The notes beneath the pieces were generated by a model. That model did not search any database. It had not been told where the DNA came from and was given only the letters and a program-made list of their open reading frames with translations. Both the position numbers and the translations under genes were made by a program. DNA of 64,000 nucleotides, taken from the NCBI GenBank assembly GCA_965276635.1, contig CBDIBC010000005.1, forward strand, positions 930,001 to 994,000. Direction: 5' to 3'. How positions within the stretch are numbered: the stretch's first letter is position 1; each line of letters starts with the position of its first letter. This document shows, piece after piece, positions 26,190 to 36,105 of the stretch. Source of the DNA: CBDIBC01 sp965276635 (GTDB taxonomy: Bacteria > Actinomycetota > Acidimicrobiia > Acidimicrobiales > Palsa-688).

Positions 26190-28145
26190 TCAGCCCCCGA
26201 TCCGCAGGGCCGCATAGAACAGGATCACGGCCGCGCCGAGTGACAGGCCGAGGGCGTAGTTCCTGACGTAGCCGGTCTGCAGCTTGCGGACCTGCCGCCC
26301 GCCGATGGCGGTCAAGCGGGCCACGCCGTTCACGGTGCCGTCGACCACGCCGGCGTCCAGGCCGAACGCCATCTCGTCTGCGCCCCGCTCGAGCGGCCCG
26401 GAGACGGTGGCGGCCAAGGCATCGTCGAGGTACCAGCTGCGGGCCAGGAAGGCCGGTTCGAGGCGGGGCCGCTCGACCAACCGCCACAGGCGCAGGCCGG
26501 CGACCAGCCCGACGAGGGCCAGGACGGTGGTGACGATCCCGAGCACCCACTTGGTGTTGGTGGCCACGACGACCGCCGGCGCGATGCGCGCCGGGAACAC
26601 CGGGGCCAGGAAGCTCTCGAGGGAGTGGAAGCCGTCGAAGTTGGCGTTGACCAACCAGCCGACCGTCGACAGCACGGCCAGCACGACCAGCGGGAGCGTC
26701 ATCGTCCACGGCGACTCGTGCGGTGTGCCGCCGTGGCCGTGGGCGTCGACAGCCTCGTCGCCCTCGCTACCCTCGGCGGTGGCGGTGGCGGTGGCGGGAT
26801 GGTTGTGCTCCTCCCACCGGGCCCGGCCGAAGAACACCAGTGCCACCTGGCGACTCATGTAGTACGCCGTCAGCCCGGCGGTGACGGCACCGGCCAGCCA
26901 CAGGAAGAAGTTCATGTGGTACGCAGACGCCAGGATGTCGTCCTTGGACCAGAAGCCGTCGAAGGGCGGGATGCCCGACAGGGCCAACCAGCCCACCAAG
27001 AAGACGGGGAAGGTGATCGGCAGGTACCGGCGCAGTCCACCCATCCGCTTCATGTCCTGCTGGTCGGCCATGGCATGGATCACCGAGCCGGCCGCCAGGA
27101 AGAGGAGCGCCTTGAAGAAGGCGTGCATGATCATGTGATAGAGGCCTGAGTCGTAGTCTCCGCTGCCCTCGGCCATGAACATGTAACCCAGCTGCGACAG
27201 GGTCGAATAGGCCAGCACCCGCTTGATGTCGTTCTGGGCGCAGGCGACCGTGGCCGCGAAGAACATGGTGGCGGCACCTATGCAGGCGATGATCCACTGC
27301 GAGCTGTGGCTGAAGTGCAGGATCGGCGCCGACCGGGCCACCAGGTACACGCCGGCGGTGACCATGGTGGCGGCGTGGATCAGGGCAGAAACCGGCGTGG
27401 GGCCCTCCATGGCGTCGGGGAGCCACATGTAGAGGGGCAGCTGGGCCGACTTGCCCGCCGCGCCGAGGAACAGCATGAGGCCGAGGCCGGTGGCGGTGAC
27501 GTTGGTCAGCACGGCATGGCCGGACATGAGCGGAGTGAGCACCGCGTCGTAGCTGAAGGAATGGAAGTGGTCGAACATCAAGAACAGGGCGATCATGAAC
27601 CCGAAGTCGCCGACCCGGTTGGTGATGAATGCCTTCTTTGCCGCCACCGCTGCTGTCTCCCGGTCGAACCAGAAGCCGACCAGGCCGTAGGAGCAGAAGC
27701 CCACGCCCTCCCAGCCCAAGAAGGTGAAGAGGAAGTTGTCGGACAGGACCAGGACGATCATGGAGAACAGGAACAGGTTCATCAGGAAGAAGAAGCGCGG
27801 GTAGTCCCTGTCCCCCTTCATGTAACCGACGGAGTACAGGTGGATCAAGCTACCGACACCGGTGACGAACAAGGCCATGGTCATCGACAGGGGGTCGATC
27901 CGGAAGGCGAAGTCGACGTGCAGACCGGCGACGGGAAGCCAGGTGAAGATGTTCTTGTCGATCACCCGGTTGTCGGCGTGACGGCCGAGCAGCGTCACCC
28001 AGGTGACGACAGTGGCGGCGAATGATCCGAACGCCAGGACGGTCGCCAGCCAGCCGGCGGCCGGATCGCCGGCCTTGCGCCCACCGAAGAGCAGGATGAC
28101 CGCACCCAGCAGCGGGAGCGCGGCGATGACGTAGACGGCGTTCAC
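26190..28145 (-). CDS. nuoL: NADH-quinone oxidoreductase subunit L
   Basis: 651 aa. It contains FLGWEGVGFCSYGLVGFWFD, AAGKSAQLPLYMWLPDAMEG, PVSALIHAATMVTAGVYLVAR and NDIKRVLAYSTLSQLGYMF. The long lateral helix region and C-terminal anchor typical of NuoL are present. A His/Asp/Ala-rich loop (EEHNHPATATATAEGSEGDE) sits near residue 500. Start at GTG 28145, a few bases after the nuoK stop; the longer open frame upstream overlaps nuoK and is not used. Confidence 0.97.
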   Translation of the reverse strand: MNAVYVIAALPLLGAVILLFGGRKAGDPAAGWLATVLAFGSFAATVVTWVTLLGRHADNRVIDKNIFTWLPVAGLHVDFAFRIDPLSMTMALFVTGVGSLIHLYSVGYMKGDRDYPRFFFLMNLFLFSMIVLVLSDNFLFTFLGWEGVGFCSYGLVGFWFDRETAAVAAKKAFITNRVGDFGFMIALFLMFDHFHSFSYDAVLTPLMSGHAVLTNVTATGLGLMLFLGAAGKSAQLPLYMWLPDAMEGPTPVSALIHAATMVTAGVYLVARSAPILHFSHSSQWIIACIGAATMFFAATVACAQNDIKRVLAYSTLSQLGYMFMAEGSGDYDSGLYHMIMHAFFKALLFLAAGSVIHAMADQQDMKRMGGLRRYLPITFPVFLVGWLALSGIPPFDGFWSKDDILASAYHMNFFLWLAGAVTAGLTAYYMSRQVALVFFGRARWEEHNHPATATATAEGSEGDEAVDAHGHGGTPHESPWTMTLPLVVLAVLSTVGWLVNANFDGFHSLESFLAPVFPARIAPAVVVATNTKWVLGIVTTVLALVGLVAGLRLWRLVERPRLEPAFLARSWYLDDALAATVSGPLERGADEMAFGLDAGVVDGTVNGVARLTAIGGRQVRKLQTGYVRNYALGLSLGAAVILFYAALRIGG

Positions 28146-28153
28146 AGCAGGCC

Positions 28154-28459
28154 TCAGCCCTTCAGCTCGTGCAGGTCGTCCGCGGTGGCGCCCGGGCGGC
28201 GTCGGAAGATGGCGACGATGATCCCCAGGCCGACCACGACCTCGGCGGCCGCCACCACCAGCACGAAGAACACCGACGCCTGCCCGCCGATGTCGTCGAG
28301 CATGCGGGCGAAGGTGACGAAGGTGAGGTTCACCGCGTTGAGCATCAGCTCTACGCACATGAACATGATCAGCACGCTCCGTCGCACGAGCAGCCCAGTC
28401 GCCCCGATGCCGAACAGCACGGCCGCCAGGGTCAGGTACCACGCTCCGGGAACGCTCAT
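28154..28459 (-). CDS. nuoK: NADH-quinone oxidoreductase subunit K
   Basis: 101 aa, three helices. The start MSVPGAWYLTLAAVLFGIG, the Glu-bearing FMCVELMLNAVNLTFV and AAAEVVVGLGIIVAIFR carry the two conserved Glu of the membrane proton pathway. ATGA overlap with nuoJ. Confidence 0.97.
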   Translation of the reverse strand: MSVPGAWYLTLAAVLFGIGATGLLVRRSVLIMFMCVELMLNAVNLTFVTFARMLDDIGGQASVFFVLVVAAAEVVVGLGIIVAIFRRRPGATADDLHELKG

Positions 28460-29067
28460 CGGCGCAGCTCCTCCTGCTCGGCCTTGGTCAGCTCCGACGG
28501 CACCCGCTGCTGGTGGCGGGCCAGGACGACGGTGGCCACCACGGCGATGACGAGCAGCGCAGAGGTCATCTCGAAGGGCAGCAGGTACCGGGTGTAGATG
28601 GACTGGCCGAGGTTCTGGATGTTCTCCCCGTTCCCGACCAGGGAGCCCGACACCGAATGCTGACCGCTGGACCAGTTCCCCACTCGGGACACGACCAGCA
28701 GCTCCACGACGGTGATCACGCCCAAGATGGCGGCCAGAGGCTTCTGCCCGCGGAACGGCTCCTTGGCGATCCGCTCCTTGCGGTCCACCCCGAGGAACAT
28801 GATGACGAACAGGAACAGGATGACCACGGCGCCGGCGTAGACGATGATCTGCACGGCAGCCAGGAAGTCGGCGGACTGGTCGATGAACTCGACGGCGACG
28901 CCAAAGAGGGTGACGACCAGCATGAGGGCGCAGTGCACGGGGTTGCGGAGCATGACGACGCCGATGGCGCCGGCCAGGATCAGCACGGCGCCGACGGCGA
29001 AGACCGCCCAGGCGGACGCGTGGTTGAGGTGTTGGGCCGCGGTCGCAGCCAGGAGGGCGTGCTGCAT
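28456..29067 (-). CDS. nuoJ: NADH-quinone oxidoreductase subunit J
   Basis: 203 aa, five helices. The third has the conserved VQIIVYAGAVVILFLFVIMF with the Tyr of the pi-bulge helix, and LRNPVHCALMLVVTLFGVA precedes it. The cytoplasmic C-terminus is Glu/Arg-rich. The start ATG shares one base with the nuoI stop (TGATG). Confidence 0.97.
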   Translation of the reverse strand: MQHALLAATAAQHLNHASAWAVFAVGAVLILAGAIGVVMLRNPVHCALMLVVTLFGVAVEFIDQSADFLAAVQIIVYAGAVVILFLFVIMFLGVDRKERIAKEPFRGQKPLAAILGVITVVELLVVSRVGNWSSGQHSVSGSLVGNGENIQNLGQSIYTRYLLPFEMTSALLVIAVVATVVLARHQQRVPSELTKAEQEELRR

Positions 29068-29777
29068 CAGGGCTGCCCCTTGCGCGTCGGCGGGGTGGCG
29101 TCGACGCCGATGCCCCGGAGGGCGTTGCCGGCCAGCTGGCGCAACGACTTGTCCGCCTCCGCACTGACATCGGCGGCTTCGGGGTCGGATTGGCCGGCCT
29201 GAGCCGGTCGGGTGCCGTAGCCGAGCTCACCGGACCAGAGAGCCTTGCCCTCCATGCTCGCCGCGCCGGCCGGGCTGGTGGCCCGCATCCACGCCGACGT
29301 GTTGCGCTCGTCGCCGGGCTTCCAGTCCTCCCATGGCAACTGGCGCGGGTTTCCCTCGTCGTCGACGAGCAGCTCGGCCTTGGTGTAGATGGCGTCGGCC
29401 CGGTTGGTGAAGGAGAACTCGAACAGCTTCGACTCGGTGATGGCCTCGGTCGGGCAGGCCTCCACGCAGAGGTCGCAGTGGATGCAGCGCAGGAAGTTGA
29501 TCTCGTAGACGAAGCCGTAGCGCTCACCGGGCGACACCGGCTCGTCGGGTGGGTTGTCGGCGCCCCGGACGTAGATGCAGCGGGCCGGGCACACGCCGGC
29601 GCACAGCTCGCAGCCGATGCATTTCTCCATGCCGTCCTCGTACCGGTTCAGGACGTGGCGACCGTGGAAGCGCTCGGGCTTCGGGCGCTTGGCCTCGGGG
29701 TACTGCACGGTCACCTTGGGCTTCCAGATCAGCTTTCCCGTGACTGCGAAGCCCTTGAAGAAGTTGAAGAAGCTCAT
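29067..29777 (-). CDS. nuoI: NADH-quinone oxidoreductase subunit I (two 4Fe-4S clusters)
   Basis: 236 aa. Two ferredoxin motifs, CIGCELCAGVCPARCI and CIHCDLCVEACPTEAI, hold clusters N6a and N6b that pass electrons toward NuoB. The C-terminal 100 residues after LPWEDWKPGDERN are a polar extension longer than in the E. coli protein. ATGA overlap with nuoH. Confidence 0.97.
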   Translation of the reverse strand: MSFFNFFKGFAVTGKLIWKPKVTVQYPEAKRPKPERFHGRHVLNRYEDGMEKCIGCELCAGVCPARCIYVRGADNPPDEPVSPGERYGFVYEINFLRCIHCDLCVEACPTEAITESKLFEFSFTNRADAIYTKAELLVDDEGNPRQLPWEDWKPGDERNTSAWMRATSPAGAASMEGKALWSGELGYGTRPAQAGQSDPEAADVSAEADKSLRQLAGNALRGIGVDATPPTRKGQP

Positions 29778-30949
29778 GGCGACGCCTCCTCCCGCTCAGG
29801 TCGCTCGGCGGGCAACGATCGCTCGACCGCGGCCGCCTCGCTCCCCACGTGGATGGCCTGGAAGAGCAGGGCGAAGGCCAGGAGGCCGCCGCCGAAGGCC
29901 ACCAGGCCCCAGGTCCGGCTGACCTGGAAGCCAGCCACGACCATCAGCATGCCGAGGGCGAGGGGGATGAGGCGCTTCCAGCCCAGCTCCATCAGCTGGT
30001 CGTACCGCATGCGGGGCAGCGTGGCCCGGATCCACACGAAGATGTAGAGCAGGATCAGCACCTTGAGGATGAACCAGAAGGGGCCGATGCTGTTGCGGGC
30101 GATGCGCGGACCGTCAGGTCCGCCCAGCCACAAGGTGGTGATGAGCGCGGACTGCACGACCAGGTTGGCGTACTCGGCCAGGTAGAAGAGGGCGAAGCCG
30201 ATGGCGCTGTACTCCATGTTGAAGCCGCCAGAGATCTCCTCCTCCGCCTCGACCAGGTCGAAGGGGGCCCGGGTGATCTCCGCGGTGGCGGCGATGGAGT
30301 ACAGCGCGAAGGGCACCAGGGCGGTGCGGATGATGTTCCAGTGGTAGAGGAACCCGCCGTGCTGGCTGCGCACGATGTCGCTCGTGTGCAGCGAGCCGGT
30401 CATCACCACCACGGTGGCGATGGTCAGGCCCAGCACGGCCTCGTAGGACACCATCTGGGCGCTGGCCCGCACCGCGGCGAGGAGGGAGTACTTGGCGCCC
30501 GACGCCCACCCGGCGAGCATGACGCCGTAGACGGCCACGCCGGAGCACATGAGGAAGAACAGGATCCCCCACGGAGGGTTCACCAGCTGCAGGTCGGTGG
30601 TGTGCCCGTCGATGGTGATGGTGCCCCCGAAGGGCACGATGGCCATGGCCAGGATGGCCGGCACCAACGCCAGGTACGGGGCCAGCTTGTAGACGGCCTT
30701 GTCGGCGCGCGCCGGGACGAACGCCTCCTTGAAGAACAGCTTCACGCCGTCGGCCAGGGACTGCAACCATCCGCCGGGGCCGGCCCGGTTCGGCCCGTGG
30801 CGGACGCCGAGCAGGGCCACCGCCTTGCGCTCGTACATGACCATGAACAGGACGGACACCAGCACGATGACGAAGACGATGATGGTCTTCACCAACAGCA
30901 TGACCCACACGACCCATCCGATGCCGTGGGCGAAGATGGGATCGCCCAT
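29774..30949 (-). CDS. nuoH: NADH-quinone oxidoreductase subunit H
   Basis: 391 aa, eight to nine helices. It has MVMYERKAVALLGVRHGPNR, GPGGWLQSLADGVKLFFKE, RAPFDLVEAEEEISGGFNME and IWIRATLPRMRYDQLM (as VWIRATLPRMRYDQLM here). It forms the quinone chamber with NuoB and NuoD. The ATG shares a base with the nuoG stop. Confidence 0.97.
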   Translation of the reverse strand: MGDPIFAHGIGWVVWVMLLVKTIIVFVIVLVSVLFMVMYERKAVALLGVRHGPNRAGPGGWLQSLADGVKLFFKEAFVPARADKAVYKLAPYLALVPAILAMAIVPFGGTITIDGHTTDLQLVNPPWGILFFLMCSGVAVYGVMLAGWASGAKYSLLAAVRASAQMVSYEAVLGLTIATVVVMTGSLHTSDIVRSQHGGFLYHWNIIRTALVPFALYSIAATAEITRAPFDLVEAEEEISGGFNMEYSAIGFALFYLAEYANLVVQSALITTLWLGGPDGPRIARNSIGPFWFILKVLILLYIFVWIRATLPRMRYDQLMELGWKRLIPLALGMLMVVAGFQVSRTWGLVAFGGGLLAFALLFQAIHVGSEAAAVERSLPAERPEREEASP

Positions 30950-33906
30950 CAGCCGTCGCCTCCCTCGATGCGAACCTCGGTGACCGGCGCCGCCCCGTCG
31001 ATGAGCGACGCGGCGCTGAGCCCCGGCAGGTTGAACGGCACGGCCACCGTCCGGCGGGGCACGCCGACGTCGGCCCGGACCGCGGCGGTGACCCGACCGC
31101 GTCCGGATATGACGGTGACGACCTCACCCTCGGCCAGGCTCCGCTCGGCCAGCTCGTCGGGGTGCAGGGCAACAGCGGGAGTGGGGTGCAGACCAGCCAG
31201 CTGCGGCGAATGACCGACGAGCGTGCCGGCGTCCCACAGGTGCCTGGTGGCCAGGAGCACCAGACCGCCAACGGGCACGCCCGACGTCGACGTCCCACCA
31301 CCCGGCCCCGTCACACCATCCAACCCCAGGGCCACCATGGCGGGCATACCGGCCCGGTCGACATCGGGCACCGCCACCGGCAGCGGCTCGGATCGGCCCA
31401 GCCCGACGTCGTCGGCGCTGGTCGGCTCGGCATCAGCAGCGACCTCGACGTCGGCATCGGCCCCGACATCGGCACGGTCGGCGCCGGACGCGGCGACGCC
31501 CGCACCGGCCTGGTCGCCGGTCAGCTCTCGCAGGCCCACCCGGCCGGCACCTGCGCCGGCGACGGCCAGCGGGGTGGGCGGGAACAGGTGCGCCTCGGTC
31601 GATCCGATCCCTGGATCGGCCATGGGATCGAGCCGGCGGGGGGCGGCCACCAGCCGGTCTTGGCGGAGCGGCACGACCACCCCGTCACGTCCCTCGGAGC
31701 TGGCCAGCAGCTCGTAGGTGACACCGCGGTGCAACGGCGACACCCGTTCGATCTCGGCCCAGACGTCCGCCAGCCCGCTCCACCCGAAGTCGTGACCCAG
31801 ACGAGCCGCCAGCTCGGACGCGATCATCCAGTCCGGCCAGGCCACTCCCGGCGCGGTCACCATCTGGCCCAACCAGCTGATGCGGCCCTCCAGGTTGGTG
31901 AAGGTGCCCCGTCGCTCGGCATACGTCGACGCCGGGAAGATGACGTCGGCCGCCCTGGCCGAGTCGGAGAGGAAGGTGTCCACGGCCACCACGAAGCGGG
32001 CGCCGTCGAGGCCCTCGCTCGCTGCCGTCGCGTCGGGGAAGTCGCACAGCGGGTCAGCCCCCACCAGGACCAGGCCGCCGATCTCACCCTGCGCGGCGGC
32101 GCCCAGGATGCCAGCGGTATCGAGGCCGGGTGCCGTCGGCAGCGGACTGCCCCACTGCTGCTCGTACCAGCTGCGCCCCTCGTCGAGCGCGACGCGGCCA
32201 GGCAGCAGCCCAGGGGCCAGCCCCAGGTCGAGGGCGCCGTGCACGTTCGAGCGACGAAGAGCGGAGAGGAACGCGACGCCCGGCACGCCGGCCAAGAGGC
32301 GAGCCGCGACGGCGATGCCGGCATCGCTCTCTGCCACGTGGGGGCGACCGAGCACGACGACGACCGACGGCCCGTGCGCCTCGTTGCCCTCCGACGCGCC
32401 GTGCAGCTGGGCGCGGACGGCCTCGATGTCGGCGGCCGGCACGCCGGCCACATCACCGGTGGCCGGTTCCGTGGCTACCAGCGCATCGACCAGCGCCGCC
32501 ACCTGACCGGGCTGGTGGCGCAGCGATCCGGTCGTGTACCGCGAGAACCCGGTCGCCCGAGGGGTGATCTCCACGATGGGCGTCCGGCGGTTGGCCGCCG
32601 CGTCCCGCAACCGCAGGTAGAGGACCGGGAGCTCTTCTTTGATGTCGGGGCCGAGCAGCACGACCAGGCGGGCCGCGGCGGCCTCGTCGATCGTCGCCCG
32701 CGGCAGGGCGGCCACCAGGGCCGCCGGGAGGCCGTCACCCAGCTGCGCATCGACGTTGTCGGTACCCAGCGCCACGCGAGCGACCTTCGACCAGGCGTAG
32801 GCGTCCTCGTTCGGCAGGCGGGCGCCACCGATGACTGCCACCTGCGTGCCGCTGCCGGCCGCCGCCGCGCCGAGGCCCTCGGCCGCGGCGGCCAGCGCCT
32901 CGGCCCAGCTCACCTCGACCAGCTCGTCTCCCTTGCGCACGAACGGGGCGGTGAGGCGGTCGGGGCTCTCCACCGCCTGGTAGTCGAAGCGGCCCTTGTC
33001 GCACAGCCAGCCCCAGTTCACCGGATCGGTGTCCACCCCGATGTACCGGGTCAGCTCGTCGGAGCTGGACTGCACCGCGACGCGACAGCCGACCGAGCAC
33101 GACGTGCAGCTGCTCTCCACCTGCTCGAGGTCCCATGGCCGGGCCTTGAACCGGTACGGGGTGGCGGTCAGGGCGCCGACCGGGCAGATCTGCACCACGT
33201 TGCCGCTGAAGTAGGACGAGTAGGGCTCGTCGGGGAACGCCGCCACCTCGGTCTGGTCGCCGCGATCGGCGAAGTCGATCAGCGGATCACCGGCCACCTC
33301 GTCGGCGAAGCGGACGCACCGCCCGCACTGGATGCACCGCTCGCGGTCCAGGTACACCAGCTCCGACAGGGCGATGGGCTTGTCCCAGTGCCGCTTCTCC
33401 TCGACGAAGCGGGTCTCGCCGGGACCGTAGGCGAGGGTCTGGTCCTGCAGCGGGCACTCGCCGCCCTTGTCGCATACGGGACAGTCGAGGGGGTGGTTGA
33501 CGAGCAGGAACTCGAGGACGCCGTCCTGCGCCTTCTTCGTCATCTCGCTGGTGGTGCTGATCTCCATGCCGTCGGTCACCGGGTTGTAGCAGGCCGGCAT
33601 GAGGCTCGAGCCGCGTGGGCCCGACACCTCGACCAGGCACATCCGGCACATGCCGACCGGCTTCATCCTCGGGTGGTAGCAGAAGCGCGGGATGTAGATG
33701 CCGGCGGCGTCGGCGGCGGTGATGATCAGCTGGCCCTTGGGGACCACGCGCTCGTGCCCGTCGATGGTCACCGTGACCGTCTCGTCGGTCTCGGGCGGTG
33801 ACGGTGGCGACGTGCCCACCGCGCTCTGGGTGGCGTGCGGTGGCCGGTAGGGCAGAAACGACACCGGCTGGGACGGCGCGGACGGGGATCGCGAGGAGTC
33901 AGGCAC
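30949..33906 (-). CDS. nuoG: NADH-quinone oxidoreductase subunit G
   Basis: 985 aa. N-terminal 2Fe-2S domain (FCYHPRMKPVGMCRMCLVEV), the His/Cys cluster HPLDCPVCDKGGECPLQ, a 4Fe-4S pair with CIQCGRCVRFADEV, and the CTSCSVGC motif. A molybdopterin-oxidoreductase-like domain follows (GWLCDKGRFDY). It relays electrons from NuoF/NuoE to NuoI. The C-terminal region around residue 800-870 has an Asp/Ala-rich insert. GTG 33906 is the likely start, overlapping the nuoF end by 8 nt; the N-terminal 45 residues are Pro/Ser-rich and not conserved. Confidence 0.95.
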   Translation of the reverse strand: MPDSSRSPSAPSQPVSFLPYRPPHATQSAVGTSPPSPPETDETVTVTIDGHERVVPKGQLIITAADAAGIYIPRFCYHPRMKPVGMCRMCLVEVSGPRGSSLMPACYNPVTDGMEISTTSEMTKKAQDGVLEFLLVNHPLDCPVCDKGGECPLQDQTLAYGPGETRFVEEKRHWDKPIALSELVYLDRERCIQCGRCVRFADEVAGDPLIDFADRGDQTEVAAFPDEPYSSYFSGNVVQICPVGALTATPYRFKARPWDLEQVESSCTSCSVGCRVAVQSSSDELTRYIGVDTDPVNWGWLCDKGRFDYQAVESPDRLTAPFVRKGDELVEVSWAEALAAAAEGLGAAAAGSGTQVAVIGGARLPNEDAYAWSKVARVALGTDNVDAQLGDGLPAALVAALPRATIDEAAAARLVVLLGPDIKEELPVLYLRLRDAAANRRTPIVEITPRATGFSRYTTGSLRHQPGQVAALVDALVATEPATGDVAGVPAADIEAVRAQLHGASEGNEAHGPSVVVVLGRPHVAESDAGIAVAARLLAGVPGVAFLSALRRSNVHGALDLGLAPGLLPGRVALDEGRSWYEQQWGSPLPTAPGLDTAGILGAAAQGEIGGLVLVGADPLCDFPDATAASEGLDGARFVVAVDTFLSDSARAADVIFPASTYAERRGTFTNLEGRISWLGQMVTAPGVAWPDWMIASELAARLGHDFGWSGLADVWAEIERVSPLHRGVTYELLASSEGRDGVVVPLRQDRLVAAPRRLDPMADPGIGSTEAHLFPPTPLAVAGAGAGRVGLRELTGDQAGAGVAASGADRADVGADADVEVAADAEPTSADDVGLGRSEPLPVAVPDVDRAGMPAMVALGLDGVTGPGGGTSTSGVPVGGLVLLATRHLWDAGTLVGHSPQLAGLHPTPAVALHPDELAERSLAEGEVVTVISGRGRVTAAVRADVGVPRRTVAVPFNLPGLSAASLIDGAAPVTEVRIEGGDG

Positions 33907-35236
33907 GGGCGGGGCTCCGGGGCAACCGGTCGGGCGGGAAGGGACAGCGACCCTCGCGGATGTGGGCCAGGTACTCGTCACGGAACATCCGGATGCCCGA
34001 GGCCACTGGCGGGGGCATGCTCGGTCCGAGCACGCAGATGGTCGTCTGGGCCGGAGGCCAACGCACCCCGGGCGAGATGTTGTCGCAGACGTCCATGAGC
34101 AGGTCCAGGTCGGACTCGCGTCCGTTGCCGGACTCGATGCGCTGCAGGATCTTCTCCAACCATCCTCCGCCCTCGCGACACGGCGTGCACTGCCCGCAGG
34201 ACTCGCGATGGAAGAACCGGACGATGCGCCACGCTGCTCGCACCACGCAGGTGGTGTGGTCCATGGGGACGACCGAGCCCGACCCGGCCATGGTGCCGAC
34301 CTCGGCGATCTTCTCGTTGGCCAGCAGCACGTCGAGGTGCTCGGGCCCGAGCCACGGCGACGACGCGCCGCCGGGGATGAACGCCTTCAGCTCGTTGTCG
34401 TCGCGCATCCCCCCGCCGAGCGCCGGGTCGAAGATCAGATCGCGGAAGGAGGCCTTGGCGAACTCCAGCTCGTAGTTCCCCGGGCGCTTGACGTGACCGG
34501 CCAGGGCCAAGAGCTTGGTGCCCTTCGACCGCCCGTCGCCCAGGGCCGCGAACGCGTCACCCCCGTGCTGTACGACCCACGGCAGGTTCGAGACCGTCTC
34601 CACGTTGTTCACGACGGTGGGTGCGCCGTAGAGGCCGACGGCTGCGGGGAAGAACGGCGGCTTGATGCGGGGGTAGCCGCGCTTGCCCTCCAGGGACTCG
34701 AGCAGCGCCGTCTCCTCACCGCAGATGTAGGCGCCGGCGCCGGGGTGGACCACGATGTCGATGTTCCAGCCGCTGCCGAAGATGTCCCGGCCGACCGCCC
34801 CGTAGCCGTAGGCCTCGTTCAGCGCCGACTGCAGCCGCTCGATGCCGAGCGGGAACTCGCCGCGCACGAAGATGAAGACCTGGTCGGCGGCGATGGCGTA
34901 GGCGCAGATGAGCGAGCCCTCGATCAGCTGGTGCGGGTCGCCCTCGATCAGCATGTGATCCTTGAAGGTGGCCGGCTCGCTCTCGTCGCCGTTGATCGTC
35001 AGGTAGACCGGCGTGGGCTTGGCCAGCATGCCCCACTTCCGGCCGGCCTCGAAGCCGGCGCCGCCCCGACCCAGGATGTTCGCAGTGTTCACATGATCGT
35101 GGATCTGCTCGGGCGTCATGGTCAGCGCCCGGCGCAGGCCCTGGTAGCCGCCGTCGGCCAGATAGGCGTCGAGAGTCCACGAGCTCGGGGTGCCGAGCCG
35201 GGCGGTGACGATCCTGGGCGCATCGGTCACGGTCAC
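33899..35236 (-). CDS. nuoF: NADH-quinone oxidoreductase subunit F
   Basis: 445 aa. The FMN-binding GRGGAGFEAGRKWGM, NADH-binding GAGAYICGEETALLESLEGK and the N3 4Fe-4S site ESCGQCTPCREGG with a distal Cys are all present. This is the NADH entry point of complex I. The GTG start overlaps nuoE by 4 nt. Confidence 0.97.
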   Translation of the reverse strand: MTVTDAPRIVTARLGTPSSWTLDAYLADGGYQGLRRALTMTPEQIHDHVNTANILGRGGAGFEAGRKWGMLAKPTPVYLTINGDESEPATFKDHMLIEGDPHQLIEGSLICAYAIAADQVFIFVRGEFPLGIERLQSALNEAYGYGAVGRDIFGSGWNIDIVVHPGAGAYICGEETALLESLEGKRGYPRIKPPFFPAAVGLYGAPTVVNNVETVSNLPWVVQHGGDAFAALGDGRSKGTKLLALAGHVKRPGNYELEFAKASFRDLIFDPALGGGMRDDNELKAFIPGGASSPWLGPEHLDVLLANEKIAEVGTMAGSGSVVPMDHTTCVVRAAWRIVRFFHRESCGQCTPCREGGGWLEKILQRIESGNGRESDLDLLMDVCDNISPGVRWPPAQTTICVLGPSMPPPVASGIRMFRDEYLAHIREGRCPFPPDRLPRSPARA

Positions 35237-36039
35237 GACGGACCCCTACCGTCGCGGCCGATGGCCGGATCCTTCGGCGTCGGGTAGCGGGTGGTGGCCC
35301 GGCTGCGGTGCTCGGTCCGGTTCCCCTGGGCATCGATGCCGCGACCGCCGTCGAGCGCCACGACCGCCGGCGTGGTGGCGAACGTGTCCAACCCGGGAGC
35401 GGGACCGCCAGCAGCCGGAGTGGCAGCAGCCGGCGGTGCGGAACCGTTCGTCGCCGCCACCGGCGGGCCTCCGGCACCGTGGATGCTGACTCCCTGAGCC
35501 TGCAGGCCGCTGGACCGGTCGACGCGCGACAGGGTGCCGTGAGGGGGCACCTCGGCGTCCATCTCGCCGGCCTCCAGCTGGCCCACCAGGCGATCGAAGC
35601 CAGCCGGATCCACGTCACCGAAGAAGCGCCAGTTCACGGTCACACACGGTGCGTTGCCGCACAGGGCGAGGCACTCGGCGTCCTCGAGCGTGAAGAGGCC
35701 ATCGGGCGTGGTGCCCCCGGTGGCCACGCCCAGGCGGTGCTCGGCATGCTCCAACAGCTCGTAGGCGCCCTGGAGCATGCATGCGATGTTCGTGCACACC
35801 GCCACCAGATACCGGCCCACCGGCTCGGTGTGGAACATGTCGTAGAAGCTGGCCGTGCCCCGCACCTCGGCGGCCGTGAGACCCACCAGCTGGCCGACGT
35901 GGGCCATGCCGTCCTCGCTCAGATAGCCGTCCTGGGCCTGCAGGATGTGCAGGATCGGGATGAGGGCCGAGCGCGGGAAGGGGTACAGGGCGATCAGGTC
36001 GCCGGCCCGCTGCTCGTTGTCGGGGGTCAACCGGGCCAC
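35233..36039 (-). CDS. nuoE: NADH-quinone oxidoreductase subunit E with long C-terminal tail
   Basis: 268 aa. Residues 1-165 are the thioredoxin-like 2Fe-2S subunit: CTNIAC and CLALCGNAPC supply the four Cys of N1a. The last 100 residues, from about TLSRVDRSSG, are a Gly/Ala/Pro-rich extension ending KDPAIGRDGRGPS that standard NuoE lacks. The GTG at 36039 is preceded by GAGGATCGGTTGAC. The upstream open frame before it has no conserved residues. Confidence 0.94.
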   Translation of the reverse strand: MARLTPDNEQRAGDLIALYPFPRSALIPILHILQAQDGYLSEDGMAHVGQLVGLTAAEVRGTASFYDMFHTEPVGRYLVAVCTNIACMLQGAYELLEHAEHRLGVATGGTTPDGLFTLEDAECLALCGNAPCVTVNWRFFGDVDPAGFDRLVGQLEAGEMDAEVPPHGTLSRVDRSSGLQAQGVSIHGAGGPPVAATNGSAPPAAATPAAGGPAPGLDTFATTPAVVALDGGRGIDAQGNRTEHRSRATTRYPTPKDPAIGRDGRGPS

Positions 36040-36105
36040 GTCAACCGATCCTCGCGAAGACTGCCCCCCGCGGTCCAAACGACGCCCCCAGGCACCAGAT
36101 CCCAC

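Noticed and set aside
26155..31213. Long plus-strand open frames rich in Gln, His and Asp
   Set aside because: They are antisense of the conserved nuoG-nuoM genes and their composition mirrors membrane codons read backwards.
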